Notes: a model not told the origin generated them from the sequence alone. A DNA stretch of 64,000 nucleotides from VXNE01 sp965203615 (GCA_965203615.1 OZ241900.1:1922001-1986000), one strand, 5' to 3'. Positions 18,245-28,082 are shown, counted from the first letter of the stretch. A program made the numbers and translations.

Positions 18245-18793
18245 CTACTCCGACTCCGATCCCGTGCTCTCCGACTGCCGCGAATCACGCACGGCAGCCA
18301 CCGCGCGCACCACGTTGCCGGGCACTTCCTTCAACGTCCTGGCCAATGCATCGACCGGCGCCAATAGCGCCCGCATCAGCCTGGCGCGGGCTTCATCCAA
18401 CGTCGGCAGGGACGCTATGCGGTTCAACTGTCCCGCCTCGAGCAGTTCGCCGTCGACACTGAGCGCGGTGACTTCAAGTGTCCTGAACTCGTCGACGTAC
18501 TTCTTGAGCAGACGCGCCGCAGCACCCGGGTCATCGTTGGAAAGTGCGAGCAGGGTCGGCCCCGAGAACGTCTCCTTCATGCACTCATGCACGGTACCTT
18601 CGACCGCGCGTCGAGCCAGCGTGTTTCGAATCACCCGGAGCGAGACGCCGCTCGAACGCGCGTCCGCGCGCATGGTGGTCATCTCCGCTACGGTCAAACC
18701 CCGATAATCCGCCGTCGCCGCAGATACGGCCTCCCTGACCTCGGCATTGACCGCGGCAACGATCTCCTCCTTGCGTGCAAGCGGGAAGGGCAT
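18245..18793 (-). CDS. rplJ: 50S ribosomal protein L10
   Basis: 182 residues. N-terminus MPFPLARKEEIVAAV, central YRGLTVAEMTTMR, and a C-terminal helix for L7/L12 binding. It forms the base of the ribosomal stalk and in E. coli represses its own mRNA with L7/L12. It starts only 4 bp after rplA, so there is no room for a separate promoter or an E. coli-style L10 leader with its own transcription start between them. The C-terminal tail DSRQSESTGSESE is unusually acidic and serine-rich but not remarkable. Confidence 0.97.
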   Translation of the reverse strand: MPFPLARKEEIVAAVNAEVREAVSAATADYRGLTVAEMTTMRADARSSGVSLRVIRNTLARRAVEGTVHECMKETFSGPTLLALSNDDPGAAARLLKKYVDEFRTLEVTALSVDGELLEAGQLNRIASLPTLDEARARLMRALLAPVDALARTLKEVPGNVVRAVAAVRDSRQSESTGSESE

Positions 18794-18797
18794 GCCG

Positions 18798-19493
18798 TCA
18801 CACCTCCAGGGATGCTTGATCGATGGCGATACCGGGGCCCATCGTCGTGGACAATGTCACCCTCCTCAGGTATTGCCCCTTCGCCGAACCCGGTTTGGCC
18901 TTTTGCAGATCGGAGAGCAGCGCTTCCACGTTCTCCTTGATCTGTTGCGCCTCGAAATCCACCTTTCCCACGCAACCATGAATGATCCCGCCCCGATCCG
19001 TTCGAAACTGGACCTGTCCGGCCTTGGCGTTCCTGACCGCAGTCTCCACGTCCGCAGTGACCGTGCCGGTCCTCGGATTGGGCATCAGTCCCCGCGGGCC
19101 CAGGATGCGCCCGAGCTGACCGACAACTCGCATGGCATCCGGTGCAGCAATGGCGACGTCGAAATTCAAATCGCCGCCCTTCACCTGTTCCGCCAGGTCT
19201 TCGAGACCCACCAGGTCGGCACCGGCCTGCGTCGCCTTCTCGGCATTCTCGCCCTGGGCGAATACCGCCACGCGGACCTCCTTGCCCGTGCCATGAGGCA
19301 AGGTGGTCGCGCCACGCACGACCTGATCCGACTTGCGAGGATCGACGCCGAGGTTTATCGACACGTCAATCGACTCCTTGAACTTCGCGTTCGCCATCTC
19401 TCCGAGAAGCTCCACCGCCTCCGTAATGGGATAGGCACGTTTGCCGTCGATCTTTTCCCTGACCAGGCGCATGCGTTTGCTCAACTTTGGCAT
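18798..19493 (-). CDS. rplA: 50S ribosomal protein L1
   Basis: 231 residues with the family N-terminus MPKLSKRMRLVREK and the L1 signature region GLMPNPRTGTVT. L1 builds the mobile stalk at the ribosomal E-site and represses the rplKA mRNA. Its start codon shares one base with the rplK stop (TAATG), indicating translational coupling. rplJ follows 4 bp after its stop. Confidence 0.98.
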   Translation of the reverse strand: MPKLSKRMRLVREKIDGKRAYPITEAVELLGEMANAKFKESIDVSINLGVDPRKSDQVVRGATTLPHGTGKEVRVAVFAQGENAEKATQAGADLVGLEDLAEQVKGGDLNFDVAIAAPDAMRVVGQLGRILGPRGLMPNPRTGTVTADVETAVRNAKAGQVQFRTDRGGIIHGCVGKVDFEAQQIKENVEALLSDLQKAKPGSAKGQYLRRVTLSTTMGPGIAIDQASLEV

Positions 19494-19927
19494 TACAGAA
19501 CTCCTTCGACTTCTATGCCGGCGCTGCGAGCGCTGCCGGCGATCGTGCGGACGGCGGCATCCATGTCCGCCGCCGTGAGGTCGGGATCCTTGATCCGAGC
19601 GATCTCCTCGAGTTGCGCCCGCGTGACTCTCGCCACCTTTTCGGTGTTGGGCGTCGGGCTTCCCTTGTCGATGCGCGCCGCCCTGCGCAAGAGGACGGAT
19701 GCCGGCGGGGTCTTCGTTATGAACGTGAAACTGCGGTCGGCATAGACGGTGATCACCACGGGTATGGGCATGCCCGGCTCTTCGTTCTGCGTGTGGGCGT
19801 TGAAGGCCTTGCAGAAGTCCATGATGGCCACGCCGTGTTGGCCGAGCGCCGGACCGACGGGCGGACTCGGGTTCGCCTGCCCCGCCGGCACCTGAAGCTT
19901 GATGAAGGCCTGTACTTTTTTCGCCAC
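19493..19927 (-). CDS. rplK: 50S ribosomal protein L11
   Basis: 144 residues. N-terminus MAKKVQAFIKLQVPAG, PSPPVGPALGQHGV in the N-terminal domain, and the RNA-binding C-terminal domain. It belongs to the GTPase-associated centre and is needed for RelA activation on stalled ribosomes. It lies 42 bp after nusG and is coupled to rplA by a one-base overlap. Confidence 0.98.
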   Translation of the reverse strand: MAKKVQAFIKLQVPAGQANPSPPVGPALGQHGVAIMDFCKAFNAHTQNEEPGMPIPVVITVYADRSFTFITKTPPASVLLRRAARIDKGSPTPNTEKVARVTRAQLEEIARIKDPDLTAADMDAAVRTIAGSARSAGIEVEGVL

Positions 19928-19969
19928 GGTCGTTTTATTCCTAGTGCTCTCGCGGTTGTCCGCTTGCCA

Positions 19970-20503
19970 TCAGCCTTTTTCAACCTGAGAAAAGTCGAGT
20001 TCGACGGGCGTTGAACGACCGAAAATGGTCACCGCCACATTGAGTCGGCTCTTCTCGTAGTTCACTTCCTCGACGACCCCGCTGAACTCCTTGAACGGAC
20101 CATCCACCACGCGAACCAGTTCGCCGGGTTCGAACAGCGTCTTCGGCGTCACTTTCTCGCTGCCAACCCGGATCCGGTCGAGAATCGCCTCGGCCTCGGC
20201 TTCCGACAGAGGTGCCGGGCGATCCGCCTTGCCCCCGATAAAGCCCATCACGCGCGGCGTCTCCTTGACCAGGTGCCAGGTTTCGTCATTCAGTTCCATC
20301 TGCACGAGCACGTATCCGGGGAAGAACTTGCGCTCGCTGCGACGCTTCTGACCGGCGCGCATTTCGACCACTTCTTCAGTCGGAACCATGATCTCCCCGA
20401 AACAGTCCGCGAAGTTCGAGAGTTCAACGCGTTCCTGCAACGCACGCTGGACCCGCTTCTCGAATCCCGAGTACGCGTGGACGACATACCAACGTTTCGA
20501 CAT
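19970..20503 (-). CDS. nusG: Transcription termination/antitermination factor NusG
   Basis: 177 residues, N-terminus RWYVVHAYSGFEKRV (NGN domain, about 5-115) and a C-terminal KOW domain with GPFKEFSGVVEEVNYEKSRL. It binds RNA polymerase and couples it to Rho and to ribosomal protein S10; it also takes part in rRNA antitermination. It directly follows secE (4-bp gap), the usual bacterial arrangement. Confidence 0.98.
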   Translation of the reverse strand: MSKRWYVVHAYSGFEKRVQRALQERVELSNFADCFGEIMVPTEEVVEMRAGQKRRSERKFFPGYVLVQMELNDETWHLVKETPRVMGFIGGKADRPAPLSEAEAEAILDRIRVGSEKVTPKTLFEPGELVRVVDGPFKEFSGVVEEVNYEKSRLNVAVTIFGRSTPVELDFSQVEKG

Positions 20504-20507
20504 TCGA

Positions 20508-20900
20508 CTATCCGATTACCGACGAAACCAACCAACTCAACAACGAGTCGAGACCCCACAGCACCAGCGCGAACAGCAGCACGAGCAGCACGACCATGAA
20601 GGTCGTCTGGGCCGTCTCCTGGCGCGTCGGCCAGACCACTCGCCGAATCTCCGTGCGAGCTTCCCTGGCCAGGTCCCACATGGCACGGCCGCGCTCCGTC
20701 TGCAGGACGACGAACACCGCCACCACCGCGAGCGCCACGAGCGCGAGCACCCGGTACAACAGCATGTATTCGCCGAGGTACCAGTTGCCGAAGACGCCCG
20801 CCCCGACCATCGCTGCCACGACAAGCCACTTCAGACGATCCAGCATCGGGTGAGACTGGTCGCTTTCAGGCCTGGTTTCCCGCGTCATCTGCCTTGGCAT
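20508..20900 (-). CDS. secE: Preprotein translocase subunit SecE
   Basis: 130 residues with three hydrophobic segments, the three-span form seen in E. coli (127 aa), and the conserved cytoplasmic stretch EIRRVVWPTRQETAQTT before the last span. Essential part of SecYEG. The frame runs on upstream through the tRNA-Trp gene, so I chose the ATG at 20898-20900; a second ATG at 20886-20888 is an alternative, and neither has a strong Shine-Dalgarno sequence. It lies 37 bp downstream of tRNA-Trp and 4 bp upstream of nusG. Confidence 0.93.
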   Translation of the reverse strand: MPRQMTRETRPESDQSHPMLDRLKWLVVAAMVGAGVFGNWYLGEYMLLYRVLALVALAVVAVFVVLQTERGRAMWDLAREARTEIRRVVWPTRQETAQTTFMVVLLVLLFALVLWGLDSLLSWLVSSVIG

Positions 20901-20937
20901 GTCTATTTCGCTGTGCGGAGCACCCCACGTTCGCGCC

Positions 20938-21013
<76 letters not shown>

Positions 21014-21045
21014 GTACTACCTGCGCGACCAAATGGCGAATACCG

Positions 21046-22236
<1,191 letters not shown>

Positions 22237-22336
22237 TTTGGTTATTCCTCTCTAGACCCTTGTCGATGCCTACTGATTTGCCTTTGTGCTGCCTGTTTTC
22301 CTTGCGGGTTCCCAGCGCCGACTGTCGCTTCTTTTA

Positions 22337-22363
22337 ACATTCGCCACATTCGCCACATTCGCC
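22337..22363. repeat. 9-bp tandem repeat (3 copies) in the tuf leader
   Basis: Three perfect copies of acattcgcc lie between tRNA-Thr(GGT) and the tuf start codon. On the transcribed minus strand this reads as three GGCGAATGT units. No function is evident; it may be simple slippage. Confidence 0.85.
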
Positions 22364-22435
22364 ACATGCCGCGTTTCTACCGCGTTCTTGCCGCGTCTGA
22401 TGACGACGGATTCCGTGCGGATCGCCGTCCTGCTT

Positions 22436-22511
<76 letters not shown>

Positions 22512-22623
22512 GTCCAATCCTTCGCTCTGTTTCGATACCGATCCTGCCCGGTTTCTCTTATCAAGCCCCGTCTCTCAGGCCCCGTCTCCCAAGCTCCGTC
22601 CGTCAAGCCCGCGTTCCCTCGTG

Positions 22624-22697
22624 TGGAGCGGGTAGCGGGAATTGAACCCGCGCCATCAGCTTGGAAGGCTGAGGTTCTACCACTGAACTATACCCGC
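22624..22697 (-). tRNA. trnG: tRNA-Gly (anticodon TCC)
   Basis: A 74-nt cloverleaf with encoded CCA; acceptor GCGGGTA/TACCCGC, anticodon loop CTTCCAA. Counterpart of E. coli glyT. Confidence 0.97.
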
Positions 22698-22730
22698 GAA
22701 CTCCGCCAATTCCCCAGGACCCTCCGCAGG

Positions 22731-22815
22731 TGGTGGAGGGGGTAGGATTCGAACCTACGAAGGCTTAGCCGTCAGATTTACAGTCTGATCCCTTTGGCCA
22801 CTCGGGAACCCCTCC
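22731..22815 (-). tRNA. trnY: tRNA-Tyr (anticodon GTA)
   Basis: An 85-nt class II tRNA with a long variable arm, acceptor GGAGGGG, anticodon GTA in CTGTAAA, and encoded CCA. Counterpart of E. coli tyrU. Its cognate synthetase gene tyrS lies at 35.4-36.7 kb. Confidence 0.97.
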
Positions 22816-22927
22816 GGAAACGCCCGGACAAAGGGGCGCAATTTTGCGCCCGCTCTTGCTGCCTGTCAACGTCAGCGAATTGATTTTTCCGCGATTTTTT
22901 CCTCGAGCTGCCAACGGGAAACGAACC

Positions 22928-23003
22928 TGGTGCCGCCACAAGGAGTCGAACCCTGGACCTTCTCATTACAAGTGAGTTGCTCTACCGGCTGAGCTATGGC
23001 GGC
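22928..23003 (-). tRNA. trnT: tRNA-Thr (anticodon TGT)
   Basis: A 76-nt cloverleaf with encoded CCA; acceptor GCCGCCA, anticodon loop CTTGTAA. First gene of the tRNA-tuf transcription unit, the counterpart of E. coli thrU. Confidence 0.97.
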
Positions 23004-23038
23004 TCAAGAAACCCTACGCCCAAATTGGCGGGTGGCGA

Positions 23039-23067
23039 AAGATAGACGATGCCGCAGTCACAGACAA
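23039..23067 (-). promoter_or_regulatory. Sigma-70-type promoter of the tRNA-tuf operon
   Basis: On the minus strand TTGTCT (-35) and TATCTT (-10) are separated by exactly 17 bp, followed by a GC-rich stretch TTCGCCACCCGCC. The predicted start is about 28 nt before tRNA-Thr. A GC-rich discriminator is usual for stringently controlled stable-RNA promoters; that control is inference here. Confidence 0.7.
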
Positions 23068-23074
23068 CCCGAAA

Positions 23075-23134
23075 GTGCCCCACAGCCGGCGCCTTCGGCT
23101 TCGCCTGTGGCCCGGCCCCGCTCGTCGCCCATGG
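23075..23134 (-). repeat. Inverted single copy of the palindromic repeat found at 28.0-28.6 kb
   Basis: This 60-bp stretch is the reverse complement, with one or two substitutions, of the segment joining two 111-bp units at 28.2-28.6 kb: the ccatgg, cgacgagcggggccgggcc and ccacaggcgaag...ctgtggggcac blocks. It lies directly upstream of the -35 box of the tRNA-tuf promoter and downstream of the TonB-domain gene. Confidence 0.85.
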
Positions 23135-23162
23135 AGAGCGCTCTTTTCGCGGCGCAGAGATG

Positions 23163-24248
23163 CTACATCTGGACCAGCTTGAACGTCGTCCCGGGATCAC
23201 CTATGAGCTCGAGGTGGCAGTGTCCGCGCTTGTTGGAAACGCGGTACTCCATCTCCGGATCGAACCGGAATAACACGTACCTCTCGGGACAGCGCAACTT
23301 GACCTCGGTGATTTCTCCCTCGACGTCCGTGACCGCAAACTCGTCCTTGAACAGGTGGTAGAACCACGAGGTGCGTTCCCGCAACGACCCCGTCACCGCG
23401 TAGGCACGATCATCGTTGCGCAGTGTCCTGATATTCTCCATCGTTGCCTCGAGCGCAGCTCTATCCGACGCCTCAAGTTCATACTTGGCAAGGGTTTCGA
23501 ACGTCGACGCCGCCCTCTCGTAGTCCTGGGTCCTGACCAGCAGCCAAAAGCGTTGGAGTTGCAACGCAACGTACAACTCCTGGGGCAGACGATGTTCCTG
23601 GAAATCCTGGGACACCGCCCGGTCGAGGGCATGCAACTGCTGTTGTGCGTCTCCCCACCTGGCGTAGTACCGGAATCTGACGACATGGAGGTAAGCATCC
23701 TCATGGAGGTTGAACTCGGCGCGGGATTCCAGCGCCGCCAACTCCCTGTCCGCCAGCGCGCGGTCACCTCGCTCGATCGCTTCCACGAGTGCCTTGCTCG
23801 ACTGGAGGAAATCCGGGCGGGCCCCTCCTCCCTCGCCCTCCAACCCAAACCGGTAGTACATCGAGTGCCCGGCATCGACAGCTTGGCCGCTCAGGCGGGC
23901 GGGTTCGAAGGTCGACCTCCTCAGTGCCCGGATGGCGGCGCGCTGGAAGTTTCCGTCACCCATCGAGTCTGTCACGGCTATTTCGTACACCTTGCCATCC
24001 GTGCCGACCATGAAATCTAACCGTACCCACCCTTCCATGCCTCTCGCCTGCGGGAGTCGGGGGTAGCGCGGCATTTTCATATCCTTGCGCACAGGAGGGG
24101 TATAGACGTCCACCGTCACCAGTTCAGACACGGGCCCCGATGTACCCTCGGGCGGAGTCTCGTCTGTTTGGCCCGCGACCATTTCCGGTCCGCACCAGAA
24201 TGCGAGGCAGAGGGCGAAGATCAGCGCTGGACGCGGCCCGCTGATCAT
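23163..24248 (-). CDS. TonB-C-domain periplasmic protein with helical C-terminal region
   Basis: 361 residues from the ATG at 24246-24248. The N-terminus ISGPRPALIFALCLAFWCG is a signal peptide or anchor. Residues about 45-130 look like a TonB C-terminal domain: PRYPRLPQARGMEGWVRLDF, then a VGTDGKVYEIAVTDS strand and the AAIRALRRSTFEPA helix. The rest is helical and TPR-like (roughly 150-290), followed by a beta-rich tail. It is therefore probably a periplasmic energy-transducer-like protein. The usual long proline-rich spanning segment of TonB is absent, so a structural rather than a classical transport role is possible. The longer upstream frame lacks a sensible N-terminus. Confidence 0.75.
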   Translation of the reverse strand: MISGPRPALIFALCLAFWCGPEMVAGQTDETPPEGTSGPVSELVTVDVYTPPVRKDMKMPRYPRLPQARGMEGWVRLDFMVGTDGKVYEIAVTDSMGDGNFQRAAIRALRRSTFEPARLSGQAVDAGHSMYYRFGLEGEGGGARPDFLQSSKALVEAIERGDRALADRELAALESRAEFNLHEDAYLHVVRFRYYARWGDAQQQLHALDRAVSQDFQEHRLPQELYVALQLQRFWLLVRTQDYERAASTFETLAKYELEASDRAALEATMENIRTLRNDDRAYAVTGSLRERTSWFYHLFKDEFAVTDVEGEITEVKLRCPERYVLFRFDPEMEYRVSNKRGHCHLELIGDPGTTFKLVQM

Positions 24249-24351
24249 GGGCACCGCACGTACACTTGAGCCGCGCGCATAAGAGTCGTCCAGAACGCCG
24301 AAGTCAGGTGTCGGACGATAGGCGATGCGGTGGTCGCACACAATCCCGGAA

Positions 24352-24936
24352 TCAGCCGTCCGCACACGACGCCTGGTGAACGCCGTACGGCCTCCGGGCG
24401 GGTGGTTTGTCCGAATACACCAGGTGGATGGTTCGTTGGCGTTCGATCCTGGCGACATCCACGTCGTAACCGAGTTCCGCGACCCTTTGGCGACGCGCCT
24501 CGGCCGGGCCCGGCAACCCGAAAACACCGACCGTCACCGCATTGTCCAGACCGCCGTCCGAGATCACACGTCCATCGATCGCCTGGTTCCTGAGTTCGCG
24601 CAGCATCCGCATGGCCAGGTCACGGGAAGCCGACGGTTCCACATGCACCACATAGTCGGGACGGCTGAGGATGTCCCGATCCTGGACGATCGCCCGGCCC
24701 CCGTCGCGACGAATCGCCTCCGCCAATGCCTGTGCCGCATGGTCCTGGTCGAGGGGACCAAGCACGACGCACCCCGACTCGCCGGCAACAATCGGGAGCT
24801 GATGGCTGCGGGGCTGCGGGACGCTGTTCATCCCCGCGAGCGCCTGCTCCAACCAGATCAAGGAGAATATCGCGGCATTGCCGACGACCAGAACCCAGAA
24901 CACGAATGACAGCGTTTTCACGGAAGGCTGTCGCAC
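24352..24936 (-). CDS. SPOR-domain-like membrane protein
   Basis: 194 residues from a GTG at 24934-24936, preceded by AAGGGAG 13 bases upstream; a second GTG at 24919-24921 is possible. One membrane helix (about 10-30, FVFWVLVVGNAAIFSLIWL) is followed by a C-terminal region with the alternating pattern of SPOR repeats (GPLDQDHAAQALAEAIRRDG and later). SPOR domains bind denuded peptidoglycan at the septum. It starts 33 bp after the coaX stop. A birA-coaX-SPOR order ahead of the tRNA-tuf cluster is also found in Pseudomonas, which supports the call. Confidence 0.72.
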   Translation of the reverse strand: MRQPSVKTLSFVFWVLVVGNAAIFSLIWLEQALAGMNSVPQPRSHQLPIVAGESGCVVLGPLDQDHAAQALAEAIRRDGGRAIVQDRDILSRPDYVVHVEPSASRDLAMRMLRELRNQAIDGRVISDGGLDNAVTVGVFGLPGPAEARRQRVAELGYDVDVARIERQRTIHLVYSDKPPARRPYGVHQASCADG

Positions 24937-24968
24937 ATTTTGTCCATCTCCCTTTTCGGCCAGTCCCG

Positions 24969-25661
24969 TCAGGGCAATGCCAGCGCCAGGCCGTCGATAA
25001 CCAGGTCGGGTTCGACGCGAACGGGCACGGAGAGACGCTCGGCGAGATCGTCCGCATCGCCTCCCGTGAGAAATACCACCGGCGCTTCGCCAACCTCGCA
25101 GGAGAACCGGGCAATCGACCATTCGAGAAAGGAAACCAACATGGCCGTGGTACCGCGACGCACGGCCTGCTCCGTGTCGCGTCCCGGTAACAGGCTCGGT
25201 GCACGATCATTCGCCACCTGGACGCGAGCGGTATTGCGGGCCAGGGTCTTTGCCATCGTACCCAGCCCGGGCACGATGTAACCGCCGACATGACGTCCAT
25301 CACGGATGACGAAATCGAGTGTCGCGGCGGTACCGATGTCCGCCACCACGGCAGGCTGTCTGACCGCATTCCAGGCGGCAACCAGGGCCAGCCACCGGTC
25401 AACGCCAAGCGAGTCGGGGACTTCGTACCCACAGGTGACGCCCGCCAGTTGCGCCGTCGTCTCGGCAAACTCGGGCCGAAGGCCAAACGCCGACGCAAAT
25501 CGCGCCCCGACCTCATCGCGCTCAGCCGCCACACATGCTATGCAGACGCGGTCCGGCGTATCCGCGAGCGTTGGTGGGGCCACCCCCGGCGCAACACCCC
25601 GAGTATTCCCGAACCGCCACTTTGTCCGTGAGTTGCCGATGTCCACATCCAGGCGCGTCAT
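24969..25661 (-). CDS. coaX: Type III pantothenate kinase
   Basis: 230 residues, N-terminus MTRLDVDIGNSRTKWRF with the phosphate-binding DxGN motif, then VVADIGTAATLDFV (phosphate 2 motif) and GGYIVPGLGTMAKTL. It phosphorylates pantothenate, the first step of CoA synthesis; panB and panC for pantothenate synthesis lie at 50.9-52.6 kb. Its ATG overlaps the birA stop by 4 bp (ATGA), so the genes are translationally coupled. Confidence 0.93.
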   Translation of the reverse strand: MTRLDVDIGNSRTKWRFGNTRGVAPGVAPPTLADTPDRVCIACVAAERDEVGARFASAFGLRPEFAETTAQLAGVTCGYEVPDSLGVDRWLALVAAWNAVRQPAVVADIGTAATLDFVIRDGRHVGGYIVPGLGTMAKTLARNTARVQVANDRAPSLLPGRDTEQAVRRGTTAMLVSFLEWSIARFSCEVGEAPVVFLTGGDADDLAERLSVPVRVEPDLVIDGLALALP

Positions 25662-26590
25662 GTCCGCAACGACACCTCGCCGCCGACAAAACTCCTGACA
25701 CCCGAAGCGGTTCGCAGCCGCAAGGCACCATCGACGTCGACGCCGGCGACAGTGCCCGTGATTTCCTCGCTGCCGACGATGATGCGCACGGCCTCTCCCT
25801 GGTATCGATGCAGGGCATCGTACCGGGGCTTTACCCGCGTGAAACCGTACTTCTCGAACTGCTTGCACGTGTTGTAGACCGCGTCGATCACCATCCCCGC
25901 CAGGCGGTTCCGCGATGCGTCGGGCACGTGCTCGGTGACATCGGCGACAGCCTGATCCACCAACGGCGCCACGACCGACAATCCGCCGAAATTGATGCCG
26001 ATGCCGATGACGACGCAAGCGGGCTGTCTTGCCGCAGGCAGTTCGATCAGGATGCCGCAGAGTTTGCGCCGGTCCAGGACAATATCGTTCGGCCACTTGA
26101 GTTGTGCGTCCTTCACACCCAGTTCGGTCAACGCGCCAGCCACGGCAACGCCCACGGCAAGCCCCACCGCTCCGATCTCCCTCAGCGGCCGATCGATGCG
26201 CATGCCCATGCTCAAGGCCAGATTCCGGCCGAACGGACTCATCCACTTGCGCCCGCGACGGCCTCTACCCGATGTCTGTGCCTCGGCCAACAGTACTTCG
26301 CCGTCGATGTCGCGCGTGAGTCCCGCGCGCAACAGCGCGCTGTTCGTCGAATCGACATGCGGACGGAGGCAAAGCCGCGTGAGCCAACGGAGTGCGGGGT
26401 CGCCCAATTCCTCGCGTATGCGTTCGGTGCGCAGGAGTTCGACATCATCATCAAGGATCGCCAGGTCGCCGCGGACGGCTATGCCGTAGTTTCCAAGCTC
26501 CAACCTGTCGGTCGCGTCCACTTTTGCAACGCGGTCGACAGAAAGTTGTTTGAAGACGGCGGGAAGACTCACTCGTAGGCCCAGAAACAA
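25658..26590 (-). CDS. birA: Biotin-protein ligase, DNA-binding domain apparently lost
   Basis: 310 residues from a TTG, or 304 from the GTG at 26570-26572. The catalytic domain is complete: HVDSTNSALL, the biotinyl-AMP loop GRGRRGRKW, KWPNDIVL and the C-terminal SH3-like domain. It attaches biotin to carrier proteins such as LiuD and acetyl-CoA carboxylase. E. coli BirA (321 aa) has a full N-terminal winged helix; here the first helices of that domain are missing and a TAG lies in frame just upstream, so it probably does not act as the biotin-operon repressor. Coupled to coaX by a 4-bp overlap. Confidence 0.9.
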   Translation of the reverse strand: MFLGLRVSLPAVFKQLSVDRVAKVDATDRLELGNYGIAVRGDLAILDDDVELLRTERIREELGDPALRWLTRLCLRPHVDSTNSALLRAGLTRDIDGEVLLAEAQTSGRGRRGRKWMSPFGRNLALSMGMRIDRPLREIGAVGLAVGVAVAGALTELGVKDAQLKWPNDIVLDRRKLCGILIELPAARQPACVVIGIGINFGGLSVVAPLVDQAVADVTEHVPDASRNRLAGMVIDAVYNTCKQFEKYGFTRVKPRYDALHRYQGEAVRIIVGSEEITGTVAGVDVDGALRLRTASGVRSFVGGEVSLRT

Positions 26591-26836
26591 AAGCTCAAGA
26601 TCAGATCCAGCCTATCGCAAGGCGGGTCGGCCACGCCGGAACCCCACGGTCCGGAAATCGCCGGCAAGAGGCACGCCACTGCCGGCAGGCAAATAGTATG
26701 ATCTGCCCGAAGTTTGGCCAACCGGTGCGGGCATTGCGAAAAACAGCCGCCAGATTCAGCAAAGCGGCGCGGTCGATCGGCGGTCGATCGGCCGCTTGCC
26801 CGCACACGGAAACGCACTGACGCTCCCGGTCGAGCA

Positions 26837-28048
26837 ATGCCTGAGATTCTTGTTGCCGGAGGCGGCATCGGCGGTTTGACCGCGGCACTCTGCCTGGCCC
26901 GCCGGGGATTCCGGGTGCGTCTTTTCGAGCAAGCGCCAACTTTCGACGAACCCGGCGCCGGACTGCAGCTCAGTCCGAACGCCAGCCGCGTCATTCACGA
27001 CCTCGCGCTGGAAGCTCCGCTACGGTCAAGCGTCTCGGTGCCGCAGGCGATCGAGATTCGCCACTGGAGGAGCGGCCGGGTGCTTGCCGCGTATCCTCTG
27101 GGGGATCATGTCAGGAAGACCTACGGTTTCCCCTACTACCTCGTTCGGCGCAAGGATCTCGTGAATTGCCTTGCCAATGCCGCGCGCGAGGACCGCCAGG
27201 TCGAACTGCACACCGGCGCGAGGGTGGAACGCATCCACCAAAGCGGCGCCAGCATCGCCGTGTCGGTCAACGGCACCCTTCACACCGGATCCATACTGGT
27301 CGGCGCGGATGGCATCAACTCGACCGTGCGTACGGTGCTATTCGGAAGCGAGACGCCCACTTACAGCGGCGACATCGCCTGGCGCGCGCTCGTCTCGGCA
27401 ACGGGGCTGCCCGCGGGAATGACGAGGCCGGTGGTGACTGTCTGGTGGGGCCCCGCCAAGCATTTCGTGCACTACGGCACCGGCGACGATTCCATGGTCA
27501 ACTGCGTTGGCGTCGTTGCCGGCGGGGATGAACCGTCGTCCCGGATCGAGACCGGCGATCACTCGGCGTTCCAGAACGATTTCGTCGAATGGCATCCGGA
27601 TGTGCGAACGCTGATCGATAGGACGGAGCACGACGGTTGCTCCAGGTGGGCGCTATTCGATCGGCCGCCGATGCCCCGCTGGTCGGATCACCGCGTGACA
27701 CTCCTTGGCGATGCCTGTCACGCCGCGTTGCCGTTCATGGCCCAGGGCGCTGCGATGGCGATGGAGGATGCCGCCGTACTCGCACACTGTATCGAACAGG
27801 AAACCAACGGGCCCGCCGCGCTCGCCCGTTATGAATCCATGCGCCGGGGCAGGACGGCACAGGTCCAGCGCTGGTCACGACGCAATGCACGGATCTTCCA
27901 TCTTTCCGGACCGGGCGCGTGGCTTCGAGATCGATCCGTCGGCTTGATCGGCGACAGGTTCTTTCGCAAGCTGTTCGCGTACGACGCGATCGGGCCATCG
28001 GACTTTCATGGAACAATCGCCTCCGGGAGCGCCAGCGAGCGGCGGTGA
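26837..28048 (+). CDS. FAD-dependent aromatic-ring monooxygenase (salicylate hydroxylase-like)
   Basis: 403 residues from the ATG at 26837. The FAD dinucleotide fold is at residues 3-30 (ILVAGGGIGGLTAALCLA), the DG motif reads VGADGINSTVR, and the GD motif reads VTLLGDACHAALPFMAQGAA. This is a group A flavoprotein monooxygenase similar to NahG or 3-hydroxybenzoate 6-hydroxylases; the aromatic substrate cannot be read from the sequence. The last 14 codons lie inside a palindromic repeat (28007-28058), so the C-terminal tail is repeat-derived. The 246-bp gap to birA shows no gene. Confidence 0.85.
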   Translation: MPEILVAGGGIGGLTAALCLARRGFRVRLFEQAPTFDEPGAGLQLSPNASRVIHDLALEAPLRSSVSVPQAIEIRHWRSGRVLAAYPLGDHVRKTYGFPYYLVRRKDLVNCLANAAREDRQVELHTGARVERIHQSGASIAVSVNGTLHTGSILVGADGINSTVRTVLFGSETPTYSGDIAWRALVSATGLPAGMTRPVVTVWWGPAKHFVHYGTGDDSMVNCVGVVAGGDEPSSRIETGDHSAFQNDFVEWHPDVRTLIDRTEHDGCSRWALFDRPPMPRWSDHRVTLLGDACHAALPFMAQGAAMAMEDAAVLAHCIEQETNGPAALARYESMRRGRTAQVQRWSRRNARIFHLSGPGAWLRDRSVGLIGDRFFRKLFAYDAIGPSDFHGTIASGSASERR

Positions 28049-28058
28049 TTGTTCCATG
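28007..28058. repeat. Palindromic repeat copy overlapping the monooxygenase 3' end
   Basis: Left arm catggaacaatcgcc and right arm ggcggtgattgttccatg flank tccgggagcgccagcgagc. The same blocks occur in the 111-bp units downstream. The TGA of the monooxygenase (28046-28048) lies within the right arm. The copy continues with gggcgacgagcggggccgggcc up to about 28080. Confidence 0.85.
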
Positions 28059-28082
28059 GGCGACGAGCGGGGCCGGGCCGGG

